Shown here: positions 45,840-54,355 of the stretch, in pieces
Numbering within the stretch: the first letter of the stretch is position 1
How the letters are laid out: every line of letters begins with the position of its first letter
Position numbers and translations under genes: made by a program
Notes under the pieces: model-generated
Seen by the model: the letters and a program-made list of their open reading frames with translations, nothing else
Database searches by the model: none
What the model was told of the DNA's origin: nothing
Assembly (NCBI GenBank): GCA_026400845.1
Contig: JAPLOH010000043.1
Location: forward strand, 6,079 to 62,727
DNA: 56,649 bases
Direction: 5' to 3'
Source: Alphaproteobacteria bacterium
GTDB taxonomy: Bacteria > Pseudomonadota > Alphaproteobacteria > Acetobacterales > Acetobacteraceae

Positions 45840-46035
45840 CTACGGCGAACCTTCCCCCCACCCCGACTCATCCAGCCGGCGATGCATCGCGCGATGCAGC
45901 AAGGCGACGGCCGGGGGCAGGCCCATGATGGCGGCAACCCCGAGCAGGCACACCCCCCGCGACCATCACCAGCAGCAACGCCAGCCAGAAGCGGCGAAAC
46001 CGCGCATCGGCGAGCAGCGTGCGATAGGCCAGCAT
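45840..46035 (-). pseudogene. Candidate frameshifted small membrane-protein ORF
   Basis: On the minus strand from ATG 46035 the frame reads MLAYRTLLADARFRRFWLAL and then a hydrophobic stretch (LLVMVAG). At a run of six C on the plus strand (45953-45958) the frame is lost. Shortening the run by one gives a 64-residue protein with a single membrane helix, ending RAMHRRLDESGWGEGSP before a TAG at 45840-45842. The start resembles the first helix of major-facilitator proteins, so it could be a remnant. A homopolymer sequencing error or chance is also possible. The whole priA-to-monooxygenase gap (45807-46182) holds nothing else recognisable except the operator-like repeat at 46059-46080. Confidence 0.35.
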
Positions 46036-46058
46036 GGTGGGCCGCTCTTCAGGAACAA

Positions 46059-46080
46059 ACTAACCATATTTTAGGTTAAT
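46059..46080. promoter_or_regulatory. AT-rich operator-like inverted repeat upstream of the monooxygenase
   Basis: ACTAACC (46059-46065) and GGTTAAT (46074-46080) form an inverted repeat matching at six of seven positions around the centre ATATTTTA. It lies about 105 bases before the monooxygenase ATG in an otherwise GC-rich gap. The shape fits a dimeric-repressor operator or part of a promoter, but no regulator gene is adjacent. Confidence 0.3.
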
Positions 46081-46182
46081 ATTTGATCGGCTGGCAAACC
46101 GTGCCGGCTCGCGGCCGAAGCGTGCTTCCAGGCTTCCCCAAACCCGCGCATTCTGGATAGATGCCGGACAGAGGGACCCAAC

Positions 46183-47988
46183 ATGGACACATTCGATCAG
46201 GCTTTCGCTGAAAATCACGCCTTCGCTGAATTTCAGACTGCTCAACGGGTTCGTCGATCGGCCGAGGATTGGCTCAAGGCGTTCGAAGCGGCGCTTGCAT
46301 CCGCGGATGCGGCATCGATCGGCGCCCTGTTTCATCAAGACTCCCATTGGCGGGACATCCTGGCCTTCACCTGGCACCTGACGCCGACCGCCGGGCGGGA
46401 TGGCATTGCCGCGCGATTTGCGCTGGAGCAGGGCCGCGTCGGCGCGCATGGTGTTCATCTCCCCAAAGACCGCCGCCCCCCGCGCGAAGTGACCCGCTAC
46501 GGGATCGAGAGCATCGAGGCGATTTTCGCCTTCAAGACGGCCGACGGGCGCGGCGCCGGCGTTCTGCGCATTGCGCCGGACGGTGATGGCGCGATGAAGG
46601 CGTGGCACATCTCGACGGTGCTCGAAGCGCTGGACGGCCACGAGGAACGGACTGGCGCCAACCGGCCGACCGGCGCCGCCTATTCGCGGAATTTCGGCGG
46701 CGACAACTGGGCCGATGTGCGCCGCAAGGCCACCGCCTATGCGGATCGCGAGCCCACGGTTCTGGTGATCGGCGCCGCCCAGGCCGGACTTTCGGTCGCC
46801 GCGCGGCTCAACCAACAGGGCATCGACACCCTCGTCGTCGAGAAATGGCCGCGGATCGGCGACAGTTGGCGCAAGCGCTATCATTCGCTGGCGCTGCATA
46901 ACGCCGTCCAGCAGAACCATCTGCCCTACATGGAGTTTCCGCCGACCTGGCCGAAATACATCCCCAAGGACATGCTGGGGAACTGGTTCGAGTTCTATGC
47001 CGATGCCATGGAGATCAACTGCTGGACCGATACGGAGTTCGTCAGCGGGTCGTGGGATGCGGCGGCAAAATGCTGGTCGGCAGTGGTGCGCCGGGGCGAC
47101 GGCACGGAGCGCACCCTGCGCCCCCGCCATCTCGTCTTCGCCAATGGCGTCAGCAGCTACCCCATGGTGCCAGACCTTCCCGGCCTTGAGGATTTCGCGG
47201 GTGAGGTTGTTCACTCCGAGGGGTTTGACAGCGGCACCGCCTGGAAGGGCAAGCGCGCCTTCATTCTCGGCACTGGCAGCAGCGCCAACGATATCGCGCT
47301 CGATTTGTACACCAATGGCGTCAAGACGACCCTGATCCAGCGCGGCCCCACGACCGTGATCTCGATCGACCCCAGCGCGCGGCTCGGCGAACTGCCCTGG
47401 AGCGAGGGGGGGACGCTCGAGGACGCCGATATTGTCGTCGCGGCCACCACGCCTGCGTTGCAGGTCAAGGCGCTGACGGCCAACGCGAAGCGGATGTACG
47501 CGTTCGACAAGGAGATGATCGACGGGCTCGTGTCCATCGGCTTCAAGCACGACTACGGCGCGGACGAGACCGGCCACCTGATGAAGTATTTCCGCCGTGG
47601 CGGCGGTTACAATCTCGACACCGGCAGTTCCGCCCTGATGATCAAGGGCGAGATTGGCTTGTTGCACTATGAAAATATCGAGCGCTTCACCAAAGACGGT
47701 GCGTTGTTGCGGGATGGTTCGGTGATTGCTGCCGATCTGGTGGTGCTGGCGACGGGATATTTCCCCCAAGGGGAACTCGTCCGGCGCGCCCTGGGCCAGG
47801 AGATGGTGGACCGCATCGGCCCGGTCTGGGGTATCGGGCCCGATGGCGAACTCGGCAATATGTACAAGCGCACGCCGCAACAGGGGCTGTGGTTCATCGC
47901 CGGCGGTTTGGCCCCGTGCCGCATCAACTCCAAGTATCTGGCGCTCCAAATTGCCGCGATGGAGCTTGGCAAGCTTGGGCCACTTTGA
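46183..47988 (+). CDS. Flavin-containing monooxygenase with N-terminal SnoaL/NTF2-like domain
   Basis: Protein of 601 residues with GAGGGA upstream of ATG 46183. Residues of about 25-150 look like an NTF2/SnoaL-type cone domain (AEDWLKAFEAALASADAASI, DGDGAMKAWHISTV). The rest is a two-dinucleotide-binding monooxygenase. The FAD site is VLVIGAAQAGLSVAARL (usual GxGxxG, here GAAQAG) and the NADPH site is FILGTGSSANDIALDLY. It probably inserts oxygen into a ketone or a nucleophilic heteroatom. The substrate is unknown. It stands alone, with an intergenic repeat downstream. Confidence 0.9.
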   Translation: MDTFDQAFAENHAFAEFQTAQRVRRSAEDWLKAFEAALASADAASIGALFHQDSHWRDILAFTWHLTPTAGRDGIAARFALEQGRVGAHGVHLPKDRRPPREVTRYGIESIEAIFAFKTADGRGAGVLRIAPDGDGAMKAWHISTVLEALDGHEERTGANRPTGAAYSRNFGGDNWADVRRKATAYADREPTVLVIGAAQAGLSVAARLNQQGIDTLVVEKWPRIGDSWRKRYHSLALHNAVQQNHLPYMEFPPTWPKYIPKDMLGNWFEFYADAMEINCWTDTEFVSGSWDAAAKCWSAVVRRGDGTERTLRPRHLVFANGVSSYPMVPDLPGLEDFAGEVVHSEGFDSGTAWKGKRAFILGTGSSANDIALDLYTNGVKTTLIQRGPTTVISIDPSARLGELPWSEGGTLEDADIVVAATTPALQVKALTANAKRMYAFDKEMIDGLVSIGFKHDYGADETGHLMKYFRRGGGYNLDTGSSALMIKGEIGLLHYENIERFTKDGALLRDGSVIAADLVVLATGYFPQGELVRRALGQEMVDRIGPVWGIGPDGELGNMYKRTPQQGLWFIAGGLAPCRINSKYLALQIAAMELGKLGPL

Positions 47989-48321
47989 GGGCGAGGGAGG
48001 GTTGCTGGTGATGCCAATATAGGCAGGGAGAAAGCCGAGCGCTGTCAGCGTGCGTAGGGCGTGTGGAACCCGTCAGTCGCAATTTGCCGCGATCCCGCCG
48101 TCGCATCGTGCCACGCAGGGAGGCCGGTTGCACCCACCCTGCGAGTGTAATGGTGCGAAGATCGCGATATGGAATTCGGAGGCTTGGGCTCGGCTTCCGG
48201 GCCGTGGCCGCTGGGTACCACCCCGGGCCCATCCCGGGAGAGTACGCCAGCGGCAAGGAAACGAATAAAAAGTTTTTTTGGTTCTTTTTGTTCACAAAAA
48301 GAACTGCTTCCTCTTGCCTGA
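47989..48321. repeat. Gene-free gap with a palindromic repeat related to 10541-10679
   Basis: No gene is supported in these 333 bases between the convergent monooxygenase and crotonase genes. At its right end (48266-48316) lies a copy of the palindromic repeat: GTTCTTTTTG (48281-48290) is complementary to CAAAAAGAAC (48295-48304). It is preceded by AAAAGTTTTTTTG and followed by GCTTCCTCTTGCC, as in the second half of the 10541-10679 element. The GC-rich left part (about 48000-48260) holds short open frames on both strands with no recognisable product. Confidence 0.65.
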
Positions 48322-49230
48322 TCAATCCTCAATCAACCTCCCCTGCGCATCCCGAATCTCCGGCCCATCCACCCGCGCCCGCCCATCGCCAAACTGCCGG
48401 TCGCGTTCTTGCAAGGCGGTGCGCAGCCCTTGTTCCTTGGCGACGCGGCGGAAGCGTTCGGTGCCGGGGGCGAGGTGGGCGCGGCCGTCGTTTTCGGCGG
48501 CGAGGCGTTGCAGGGTGCGGGCGCCCATGAGTTCGAGGCCGAGGTTGACGATGCGTTTATTGGCGGCCAGCAGGTCGGGGTCGATGAGGGCCATGCGGTC
48601 GGCGAGGCCCTCGCATTCGGCTTCGAGGAGGTCGGGCGGCACGGCTTTCATCGCCAGGCCGATGAGGGCGGCTTCGCGGCCGGTGATGGTGTCGCCGGTC
48701 ATCAGCAGGCGTTTGGCCCATTGGGGGCCGGTGTTGTAGATCCACATCTGGTTGGGCAGGGCGCCCAGGTCCCGCGCGGGGGGGAAGCCGAAGCGGGCGT
48801 TGTCGGCGGTGATCACCATGTCCGACAGCAAAGCGATATCGGTTCCCCCTGCGATGCAGTTGCCGTGCACCTGGGCGATGACCGGCTTGTGCATGTCGAA
48901 CAGCGCCATGCGCAGGCGCTGGCTGCGTTCGAGGCGCCAGATGTCGTCATCGATGGTGGTGTTCTTGTCGTAGATGCTCCCCGTTCGGCGCGGCGTGCCG
49001 GTGGCGGGGGCGTTGATGCCGGGAGTGATGTCGTAGCCGGCGCAGAAGGAGGGGCCGGCGCCGCGCAGGATGACGGAGTGGACGCGTTTGTCGTCATCGG
49101 CGTCCCACAGCGCGTCGTGGAGTTCAGTAAGGAGGGCGTAGGAGAGCGCGTTGCGCTTTTCCGGGCGATTGAGGGTGATGCGGGCGCGGCCGCGTTCGAT
49201 TTCGACGATGATGTGCTCGTATTCGGCCAT
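48322..49230 (-). CDS. Enoyl-CoA hydratase/isomerase (crotonase) family protein
   Basis: Crotonase-fold protein of 302 residues from ATG 49230 (GGGGAG upstream; a longer frame to 49395 lacks support). The oxyanion-hole motifs are present: [12 protein letters not shown] and [19 protein letters not shown]. The positions of the two catalytic glutamates of enoyl-CoA hydratase appear replaced: [16 protein letters not shown] where FGxPE is usual, and no Glu around [10 protein letters not shown]. So it is a member of the broad crotonase/EchA group whose reaction is not hydratase by default. Divergent from the molybdenum hydroxylase genes. Confidence 0.88.
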   Translation of the reverse strand: MAEYEHIIVEIERGRARITLNRPEKRNALSYALLTELHDALWDADDDKRVHSVILRGAGPSFCAGYDITPGINAPATGTPRRTGSIYDKNTTIDDDIWRLERSQRLRMALFDMHKPVIAQVHGNCIAGGTDIALLSDMVITADNARFGFPPARDLGALPNQMWIYNTGPQWAKRLLMTGDTITGREAALIGLAMKAVPPDLLEAECEGLADRMALIDPDLLAANKRIVNLGLELMGARTLQRLAAENDGRAHLAPGTERFRRVAKEQGLRTALQERDRQFGDGRARVDGPEIRDAQGRLIED

Positions 49231-49375
49231 TGCTGGTCTCCCCGGTGTCGCCGCTGCGGCGCGGCGTTGGTCTGTAGTTTGCCCGCCTGGGTGGAGATGT
49301 CGAGGGGGGTGGGAAGAGCTTGCATGGCCCGCGCGTCTCACCGATGATCCCGGCAAGCGCGCACAGGAGGGCAGG

Positions 49376-49828
49376 ATGATAACGTTGCTGATCAACGGTC
49401 AGAACCACAGCGTCGACGTCGATCCCGAAACACCGCTTCTGTGGGTGATCCGCGAGTGGCTGGGAATGACCGGCACCAAGTTCGGCTGCGGCATCGCCCA
49501 GTGCGGCGCCTGCTCCGTGCATATCGATGGCGCGGTGATGCGCTCCTGTTCGGTATCGGTGGGCAGCGTGGGGGCGGGCAAGATCACGACCATCGAGGGG
49601 TTATCGGCCGATGGGCAGAGCCATCCGGTGCAGCGGGCCTGGCTCGCGCATGACGTACCGCAATGCGGCTACTGCCAGTCCGGTCAGATCATGGCCGCCG
49701 CCGCGCTGCTGAAGGAGACGCCCAAGCCGACCGATGCCGATATCGACGCGGCGATGACCAATATCTGCCGCTGCGGCACCTATAATCGCATCCGCGCGGC
49801 GATCCACACCGCCGCCGGCGAAGCGTGA
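49376..49828 (+). CDS. (2Fe-2S)-binding subunit of a molybdenum hydroxylase (IorA type)
   Basis: 150-residue electron-transfer subunit. The plant-type [2Fe-2S] cluster is C38, C43, C46 and C58 ([17 protein letters not shown]). The second, helical cluster is C97, C100, C131 and C133 ([10 protein letters not shown] and [11 protein letters not shown]). Start at ATG 49376 with AGGAGG upstream. Partner of the large subunit encoded 11 bases downstream, as in isoquinoline 1-oxidoreductase and related periplasmic aldehyde dehydrogenases. Confidence 0.95.
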   Translation: MITLLINGQNHSVDVDPETPLLWVIREWLGMTGTKFGCGIAQCGACSVHIDGAVMRSCSVSVGSVGAGKITTIEGLSADGQSHPVQRAWLAHDVPQCGYCQSGQIMAAAALLKETPKPTDADIDAAMTNICRCGTYNRIRAAIHTAAGEA

Positions 49829-49839
49829 AGGAGGGGACG

Positions 49840-51990
49840 ATGCAACTCGATCGCCGCCAATTCACTGCCGCCGCCCTCGCGGGCGCCTTCTCGCTGGGCT
49901 GGCGCTTCCCCGCCCAGGCGCAGGCCCCGGGGGCACCCGCCACCGGCGCCGAAATCGGCATCTGGGCCGTGGTGCACCCCGATGACAGCATCGTGGTGCG
50001 CATCGCCCGCAGCGAAATGGGCCAGGGCACCTCCACCGGCCTCGCCCAGTTGGTCGCCGACGAGATGGATGCCGACTGGAAATTCGTGCGGCTGGAGTTC
50101 GTCGCGCCACATGACAACCTCGCCCGCAAGCGCGCCTGGGGCGACATGTCCACCGGTGGCAGCCGCGGGCTGCGCGGCTCGGTGGACTACGTGCGCAAGG
50201 GGGGCGCGGTGGCGCGGGCGATGCTGGTGCAGGCAGCCGCCGTGCGCTGGGGCGTGCCGGCGGCCGACTGCGGCGCTTCCGCCAGCGTGATCACCCACAC
50301 CCCAAGCGGTCGCACGCTGCGCTACGGCGAGGTCGCCGCCGCGGCGGCGAAGTTGCCGGTGCCGGCGGAGGTGACGCTGAAAACACCCGCGCAGTGGACC
50401 ATCATCGGCAAATCAGTGAAGCGGCTCGACACGCTGCCGAAGGTCTCCGGCAAGCTGCAATACGCGCTCGATGTCACCATGCCCGGCATGCTGAACGCGG
50501 CGATCGCGCAGAGCCCGGTGTTCGGCGGCAAGCTGGTGAGCTTCGATGGCAAGGCGATTGCTGGCATGTCCGGCGTGCGCCACGTGCTGGCGATTGGCGA
50601 CAACGCGGTGGCCGTCGTGGCCGACAAGTTCTACCAGGCCAAGACGGCGCTGGCGAAGCTGCCGGTGGTGTGGGACGAGCGCGGCAACGGCAATGTCGAC
50701 AGCGCGGCAATCGCCATGTTCGTCGCCGAGGGGCTGAGCGCGGCCCAAGCCGGCACCGGGTTGAAGCAGGGCGATGCGGCGCGCGCCATCGCGGGCGCCA
50801 CACGCAAGATAGAGTCGGTCTACGGCACCCCCTTCCTCGCCCATGCCACCATGGAGCCGATGAACTGCACCGCGCTTTATACCGGCGATGCGGTCGAGGT
50901 GTGGGCGGCAACGCAGAACGGCGAGGGCACGCTGGCGGCCGCCTCGGAGGCGGCCGGCGTGCCGCTCGCCAAGGTGAAGGTGCACAAGACCACGCTCGGC
51001 GGCGGTTTCGGCCGGCGCGGCAACCAGGACTCCACGCGCTATGCCGTGCTGCTGGCCAAGCAGATTCCGGGCGTACCGGTGAAGCTGATCTGGACCCGTG
51101 AGGAGGACACCCAGCACGATTTCTACCGCCCGATCACCCAGTGCCGGCTGACGGCGGGGCTCGATGCCGCCGGCAATCTCACCGGCTTTCACATGCGCAT
51201 CTCCGGCCAGTCGATCATGGCCTTCGCCTCGCCGGCGACGCTGGAGAACGGCGTCGATCCGCGCATGTTCCAGAGCGCGAACGCCGAGGAATTCGGCTAC
51301 CACGCGATCCCCGACCTGCTGATCGAACATGCGATGCGCAACACCCATGTGCCGGTCGGCCCGTGGCGCGGGGTGAACACCAACCAGAACGCCGTCTATA
51401 TCGAGTGCTTCATCGATGAACTCGCCCATGCCGCCGGGAAGGACCCGGTGGCCTTCCGCCGCCCGCTGCTGGCGAAGAACCCGAAGAACCTTGCGGTGCT
51501 GGAGGCGGTGGCCGCCAAGGCCGGCTGGGGCACGAAGCTGCCGCCGGGCGTGTTCCGCGGCATCGCGCAGAACCATGGCTATGGCAGCTATGTCGCCTGC
51601 GTCGCCGAGGTTTCGGTTTCCGCCAAGGGCGAGCTCAAGATCCATCGCATGGTCGCCGGCACCAATCCCGGCCACGCGGTGAACCCGCAACTCATCGACG
51701 CGCAAATCGATGGCTCTTTCGTCTACGGGCTCTCGGCGCTGCTCTACAGCGAAATCACCATCGCCAAGGGCCGGGTCACGGAGGGCAATTTCGATACCTA
51801 CCAGGTGGCCCGCATGGCCGACATGCCGAAGGTGGAAACCGTGGTGGTGCCGACCGGGGATTTCTGGGGCGGCGTCGGCGAGCCGACCATCGCAGTGGCG
51901 GCGCCGGCGGTGCTGAACGCGATTTTCGCCGCCACCGGCCGACGCATCCGCCACCTGCCGCTCAAGGACCAGGATCTGCGCCCTGCTTGA
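49840..51990 (+). CDS. Molybdopterin-binding subunit of a periplasmic molybdenum hydroxylase (IorB type)
   Basis: Catalytic subunit of 716 residues from ATG 49840 (AGGAGG upstream; GTG 49825 also possible). A Tat signal is at the N-terminus ([18 protein letters not shown], likely cut after AQA near residue 28), so the complex is exported folded. Motifs of the xanthine-oxidase fold: [41 protein letters not shown], and the active-site glutamate in [10 protein letters not shown]. Members oxidise aldehydes or N-heterocycles. The substrate is unknown. No cytochrome c gene follows, although such electron acceptors often accompany the family. Confidence 0.93.
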   Translation: MQLDRRQFTAAALAGAFSLGWRFPAQAQAPGAPATGAEIGIWAVVHPDDSIVVRIARSEMGQGTSTGLAQLVADEMDADWKFVRLEFVAPHDNLARKRAWGDMSTGGSRGLRGSVDYVRKGGAVARAMLVQAAAVRWGVPAADCGASASVITHTPSGRTLRYGEVAAAAAKLPVPAEVTLKTPAQWTIIGKSVKRLDTLPKVSGKLQYALDVTMPGMLNAAIAQSPVFGGKLVSFDGKAIAGMSGVRHVLAIGDNAVAVVADKFYQAKTALAKLPVVWDERGNGNVDSAAIAMFVAEGLSAAQAGTGLKQGDAARAIAGATRKIESVYGTPFLAHATMEPMNCTALYTGDAVEVWAATQNGEGTLAAASEAAGVPLAKVKVHKTTLGGGFGRRGNQDSTRYAVLLAKQIPGVPVKLIWTREEDTQHDFYRPITQCRLTAGLDAAGNLTGFHMRISGQSIMAFASPATLENGVDPRMFQSANAEEFGYHAIPDLLIEHAMRNTHVPVGPWRGVNTNQNAVYIECFIDELAHAAGKDPVAFRRPLLAKNPKNLAVLEAVAAKAGWGTKLPPGVFRGIAQNHGYGSYVACVAEVSVSAKGELKIHRMVAGTNPGHAVNPQLIDAQIDGSFVYGLSALLYSEITIAKGRVTEGNFDTYQVARMADMPKVETVVVPTGDFWGGVGEPTIAVAAPAVLNAIFAATGRRIRHLPLKDQDLRPA

Positions 51991-52090
51991 TGGCATCTCT
52001 TGCTGGTCGGGATTTGCCTTGGACAGTCCAGGCGAGGGGCGCTGCCTGATACGCGTGAAACTCGTTCCTGAGCGGGTCGCCGATATGTGG

Positions 52091-52438
52091 TCATCGCTTT
52101 CGTTCGTCATGTGCCGGGCGTCGGTGCCAATTGGAATTGGCGTGCAGGAGCGCTTCGAGGATGAGCGGTCCGATGACTGTGCCAACCCGCCATCGCAGGG
52201 TGGTGCTCTGCATCCGCCAACGTGAAGGGATGTAGGCTGCGTCAAGCAAGTCCTCAGGGGAACCACTCCTGGACTTCCTGGCTGAGACCGTCGCACGACA
52301 TCGCCTTGATGAGGTGGGAATAGGGCCAACTTCGCGTCGCGTTCTCGGCGTAGGTCGGCGGTTTGTCGATGTGCAGCAGGGACTTCAACCGCTTGAACGC
52401 CAGTTCGATCTGCCAGTGCAGCAGCTGCACGTTTGCTG
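52091..52438 (-). pseudogene. IS4-type transposase remnant (C-terminal part, frameshifted)
   Basis: On the minus strand from about 52438 the sequence reads HWQIELAFKRLKSLLHID, the conserved end of the DDE domain of IS4-like transposases, then SWPYSHLIKAM, and stops at 52254-52256. In the next frame it resumes at once with EDLLDAAYIPSRWR and LRWRVGTVIGPLILEALL and ends at 52091-52093. One extra base near 52257-52262 explains the break. The N-terminal two thirds of the transposase are missing. No terminal inverted repeats were seen. The rest of the 51991-52483 gap holds no supported gene. Confidence 0.75.
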
Positions 52439-52483
52439 CGGATCGGGCCGCGTGCTAGCGCGGGGCATGCCCGCAAGCCCGCC

Positions 52484-53092
52484 ATGCTGAAGGATTTTGC
52501 CCGCCGCCCGGCCGTGCAGGCGCTGCTGGCATGGGCGATCGCGGCGTGGTTGTCCTTCGCGCTGCGCACCACGCGCTGGACCATCGAGGGCGACGACGAG
52601 GTGCGCGCGGTTGCCGCCTCGGGCCGGGCGGTGGCGGCGTTCTGGCACGAGACACTGCCGCTGATGCCGGCGCTGTTTCGGCATGCAAGGCGAGCCCACC
52701 CCACCCTGCGCGCCACGGCGCTCGCCAGCCGCCACCATGACGGGCGGCTGCTCGGCGAAATCATGCGGGCGCTGGGCACCGAGGTGGTGCACGGCTCCAG
52801 CCGCCGCGACGGGCGGGACCGCGGGGGGGCGGCGCGCCGGCGGGCGGCGGGCGGGGTGGCGCAACTCGCGGGGATTTCGGGCGCGCCGGTGCTGCCCTGT
52901 GGGGCGATGATGCGCCATTGCGTCCGCCTCGGCACCTGGGACCGCATGATGCTGCCGCTTCCCTTCGGCCGCGGGGCGATCGTCTGCGGCGCGCCGATCG
53001 ACGTGCCGCGCGAAGGCTGGGCGGCGGCACTGCCGGGGATCGAGGCCGCCATCACCGCGGCGACGGCGCGGGCCGAGGCGCTGTGCCGATGA
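52484..53092 (+). CDS. DUF374 lysophospholipid-acyltransferase-like protein, apparent internal deletion
   Basis: 202 residues from ATG 52484 (or 219 from ATG 52433, which falls in the decayed transposase region). The start resembles DUF374 proteins: a membrane-associated helix, then AAFWHETLPLMPALF and ASRHHDGRLLGEIM. After HGSSRRDGRDRGGAA the text jumps to RRRAAGGVAQLAGISGAPVLP. Family members have about 25 residues between these segments, including a TPDGPRGP-type motif, and this is absent here. The frame stays open, so an in-frame deletion is likely and activity is doubtful. Its stop overlaps the waaA start (ATGA). Role by context: LPS or lipid modification. Confidence 0.75.
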   Translation: MLKDFARRPAVQALLAWAIAAWLSFALRTTRWTIEGDDEVRAVAASGRAVAAFWHETLPLMPALFRHARRAHPTLRATALASRHHDGRLLGEIMRALGTEVVHGSSRRDGRDRGGAARRRAAGGVAQLAGISGAPVLPCGAMMRHCVRLGTWDRMMLPLPFGRGAIVCGAPIDVPREGWAAALPGIEAAITAATARAEALCR

Positions 53093-54354
53093 TCCTTGGC
53101 CTCTATCGCGAGTTCACCACCCTCGCCGCACCGGCGCTGCTGATCCTGCTCGCCCGGCGGGCGGCGCGCGGAAAGGAGATCGCCGCCCGCCTGCCGGAAC
53201 GCCGTGGAGTCGACGCCACCCCCCGCCCCGCCGGGCGCCTCCTGTGGCTGCATGCCGCGAGCGTCGGCGAAACGGTCTCGATGCTGCCGGTGCTGGCCGC
53301 GCTGCCCGGCGATGTCGCGGTGCTGATGACCACCGGGACTGTTACCTCCGCCGCTCTGCTGGACCGGCGGCTGCCGGAACTGGGTCTCGACGGCCGGGTG
53401 ATCCACCGCTTTGTGCCGCTCGATGTGCCACGCTGGGTCGCCCGTTTCCTCGACCATTGGCGGCCCGATGCCGGCGCCCTGGTGGAGAGCGAAATCTGGC
53501 CGAACCTCATCACCGCCTGTGCCACGCGGGGGATTCCGCTGGCCCTGGTCAATGCCCGGCTCTCCCCGCGCAGCGCCGCGAAATGGGCCCGCCTGCCCGG
53601 CCTGGCGCGGACCCTGCTGGGCGGGTTCGACCGCGTGTTCGCGCAATCCGACGCCGATGCCGCCCGGCTGCATGCGCTGGGGGCGCCTGCGAGTTCGCTC
53701 ACCGGCAACCTGAAATACGCCGCCCCGCCGTTGCCCGCCGATCCCGTTGAACTCGCCCGCCTCGGCGGCTTGCTCGCCGGCCGCCCGGTCTGGCTCGCCG
53801 CCAGCACGCATCCGGGCGAGGACGCGACCGTGCGTGCCGTGCATGAACGCCTCGCGCCGCGGTACCCTGGCCTGCTCACCATCATCGTGCCGCGCCATCC
53901 CGAGCGCGGGCCGGAGGTGGCGGCCGCGATGGCCGGGCTCGCCGTCACCCGCCGCGCCGCGGGGGAGGACCCGCCTTCCGGCAGCGGGGTCTACGTTGCC
54001 GATACGCTGGGGGAGCTTGGCCTGTTCTACCGCCTCGCCCCGATCGCCTTCGTCGGCCGCAGCCTCGGCGCGGCGGGCGGCCAGAATCCGCTGGAGCCGG
54101 CCCGGCTCGGCGCCGCCGTCGCGGTCGGCCCGGCGGTGCATAATTTTGCCGATATCGTGCCCGCCCTGGTGGCCGCCGGGGCGGTGACGCAGGTGAAGGA
54201 TATCGACGCTCTCGGCGATTTCGTCGCCGGCATGCTCGACGACCCGGCCGCCCGGGCGGCGATGGGCACCGCCGGGCGCGCCGCCTCGGCAGCACTCGCC
54301 GACCTGCCGGAGCGGGTCGCCGCCGCGCTGGTCGGCATGATCGGCGGCGGCTGA
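53089..54354 (+). CDS. waaA: 3-deoxy-D-manno-octulosonic acid (Kdo) transferase
   Basis: Inner-membrane glycosyltransferase of 421 residues that adds Kdo to lipid IVA. An N-terminal hydrophobic segment (FTTLAAPALLILLARRAARG) anchors it. Family motifs are LWLHAASVGETVSMLPVL, VESEIWPNLITACATRGIPL, LVNARLSPRS and, in the C-terminal GT-B domain, STHPGEDATVRAVHERL and LGAAGGQNPLEPARLGAAV. Start ATG 53089 overlaps the upstream stop. It lies two bases before lpxK, giving the operon DUF374-waaA-lpxK-lpxL. Confidence 0.95.
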   Translation: MILGLYREFTTLAAPALLILLARRAARGKEIAARLPERRGVDATPRPAGRLLWLHAASVGETVSMLPVLAALPGDVAVLMTTGTVTSAALLDRRLPELGLDGRVIHRFVPLDVPRWVARFLDHWRPDAGALVESEIWPNLITACATRGIPLALVNARLSPRSAAKWARLPGLARTLLGGFDRVFAQSDADAARLHALGAPASSLTGNLKYAAPPLPADPVELARLGGLLAGRPVWLAASTHPGEDATVRAVHERLAPRYPGLLTIIVPRHPERGPEVAAAMAGLAVTRRAAGEDPPSGSGVYVADTLGELGLFYRLAPIAFVGRSLGAAGGQNPLEPARLGAAVAVGPAVHNFADIVPALVAAGAVTQVKDIDALGDFVAGMLDDPAARAAMGTAGRAASAALADLPERVAAALVGMIGGG

Positions 54355-54355
54355 G

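Noticed and set aside
47989-48260. Short open frames on both strands in the gap after the monooxygenase
   Set aside because: No ribosome-binding site, no motif and typical GC-rich composition; nothing supports a gene.
50413-54141. Very long open frame on the minus strand across the molybdenum hydroxylase, acyltransferase and waaA genes
   Set aside because: It is antisense to clearly recognised genes, rich in Arg/Ala/Gly/Pro, has no domain-like motif, and is expected in GC-rich DNA where stops are rare in some frames.
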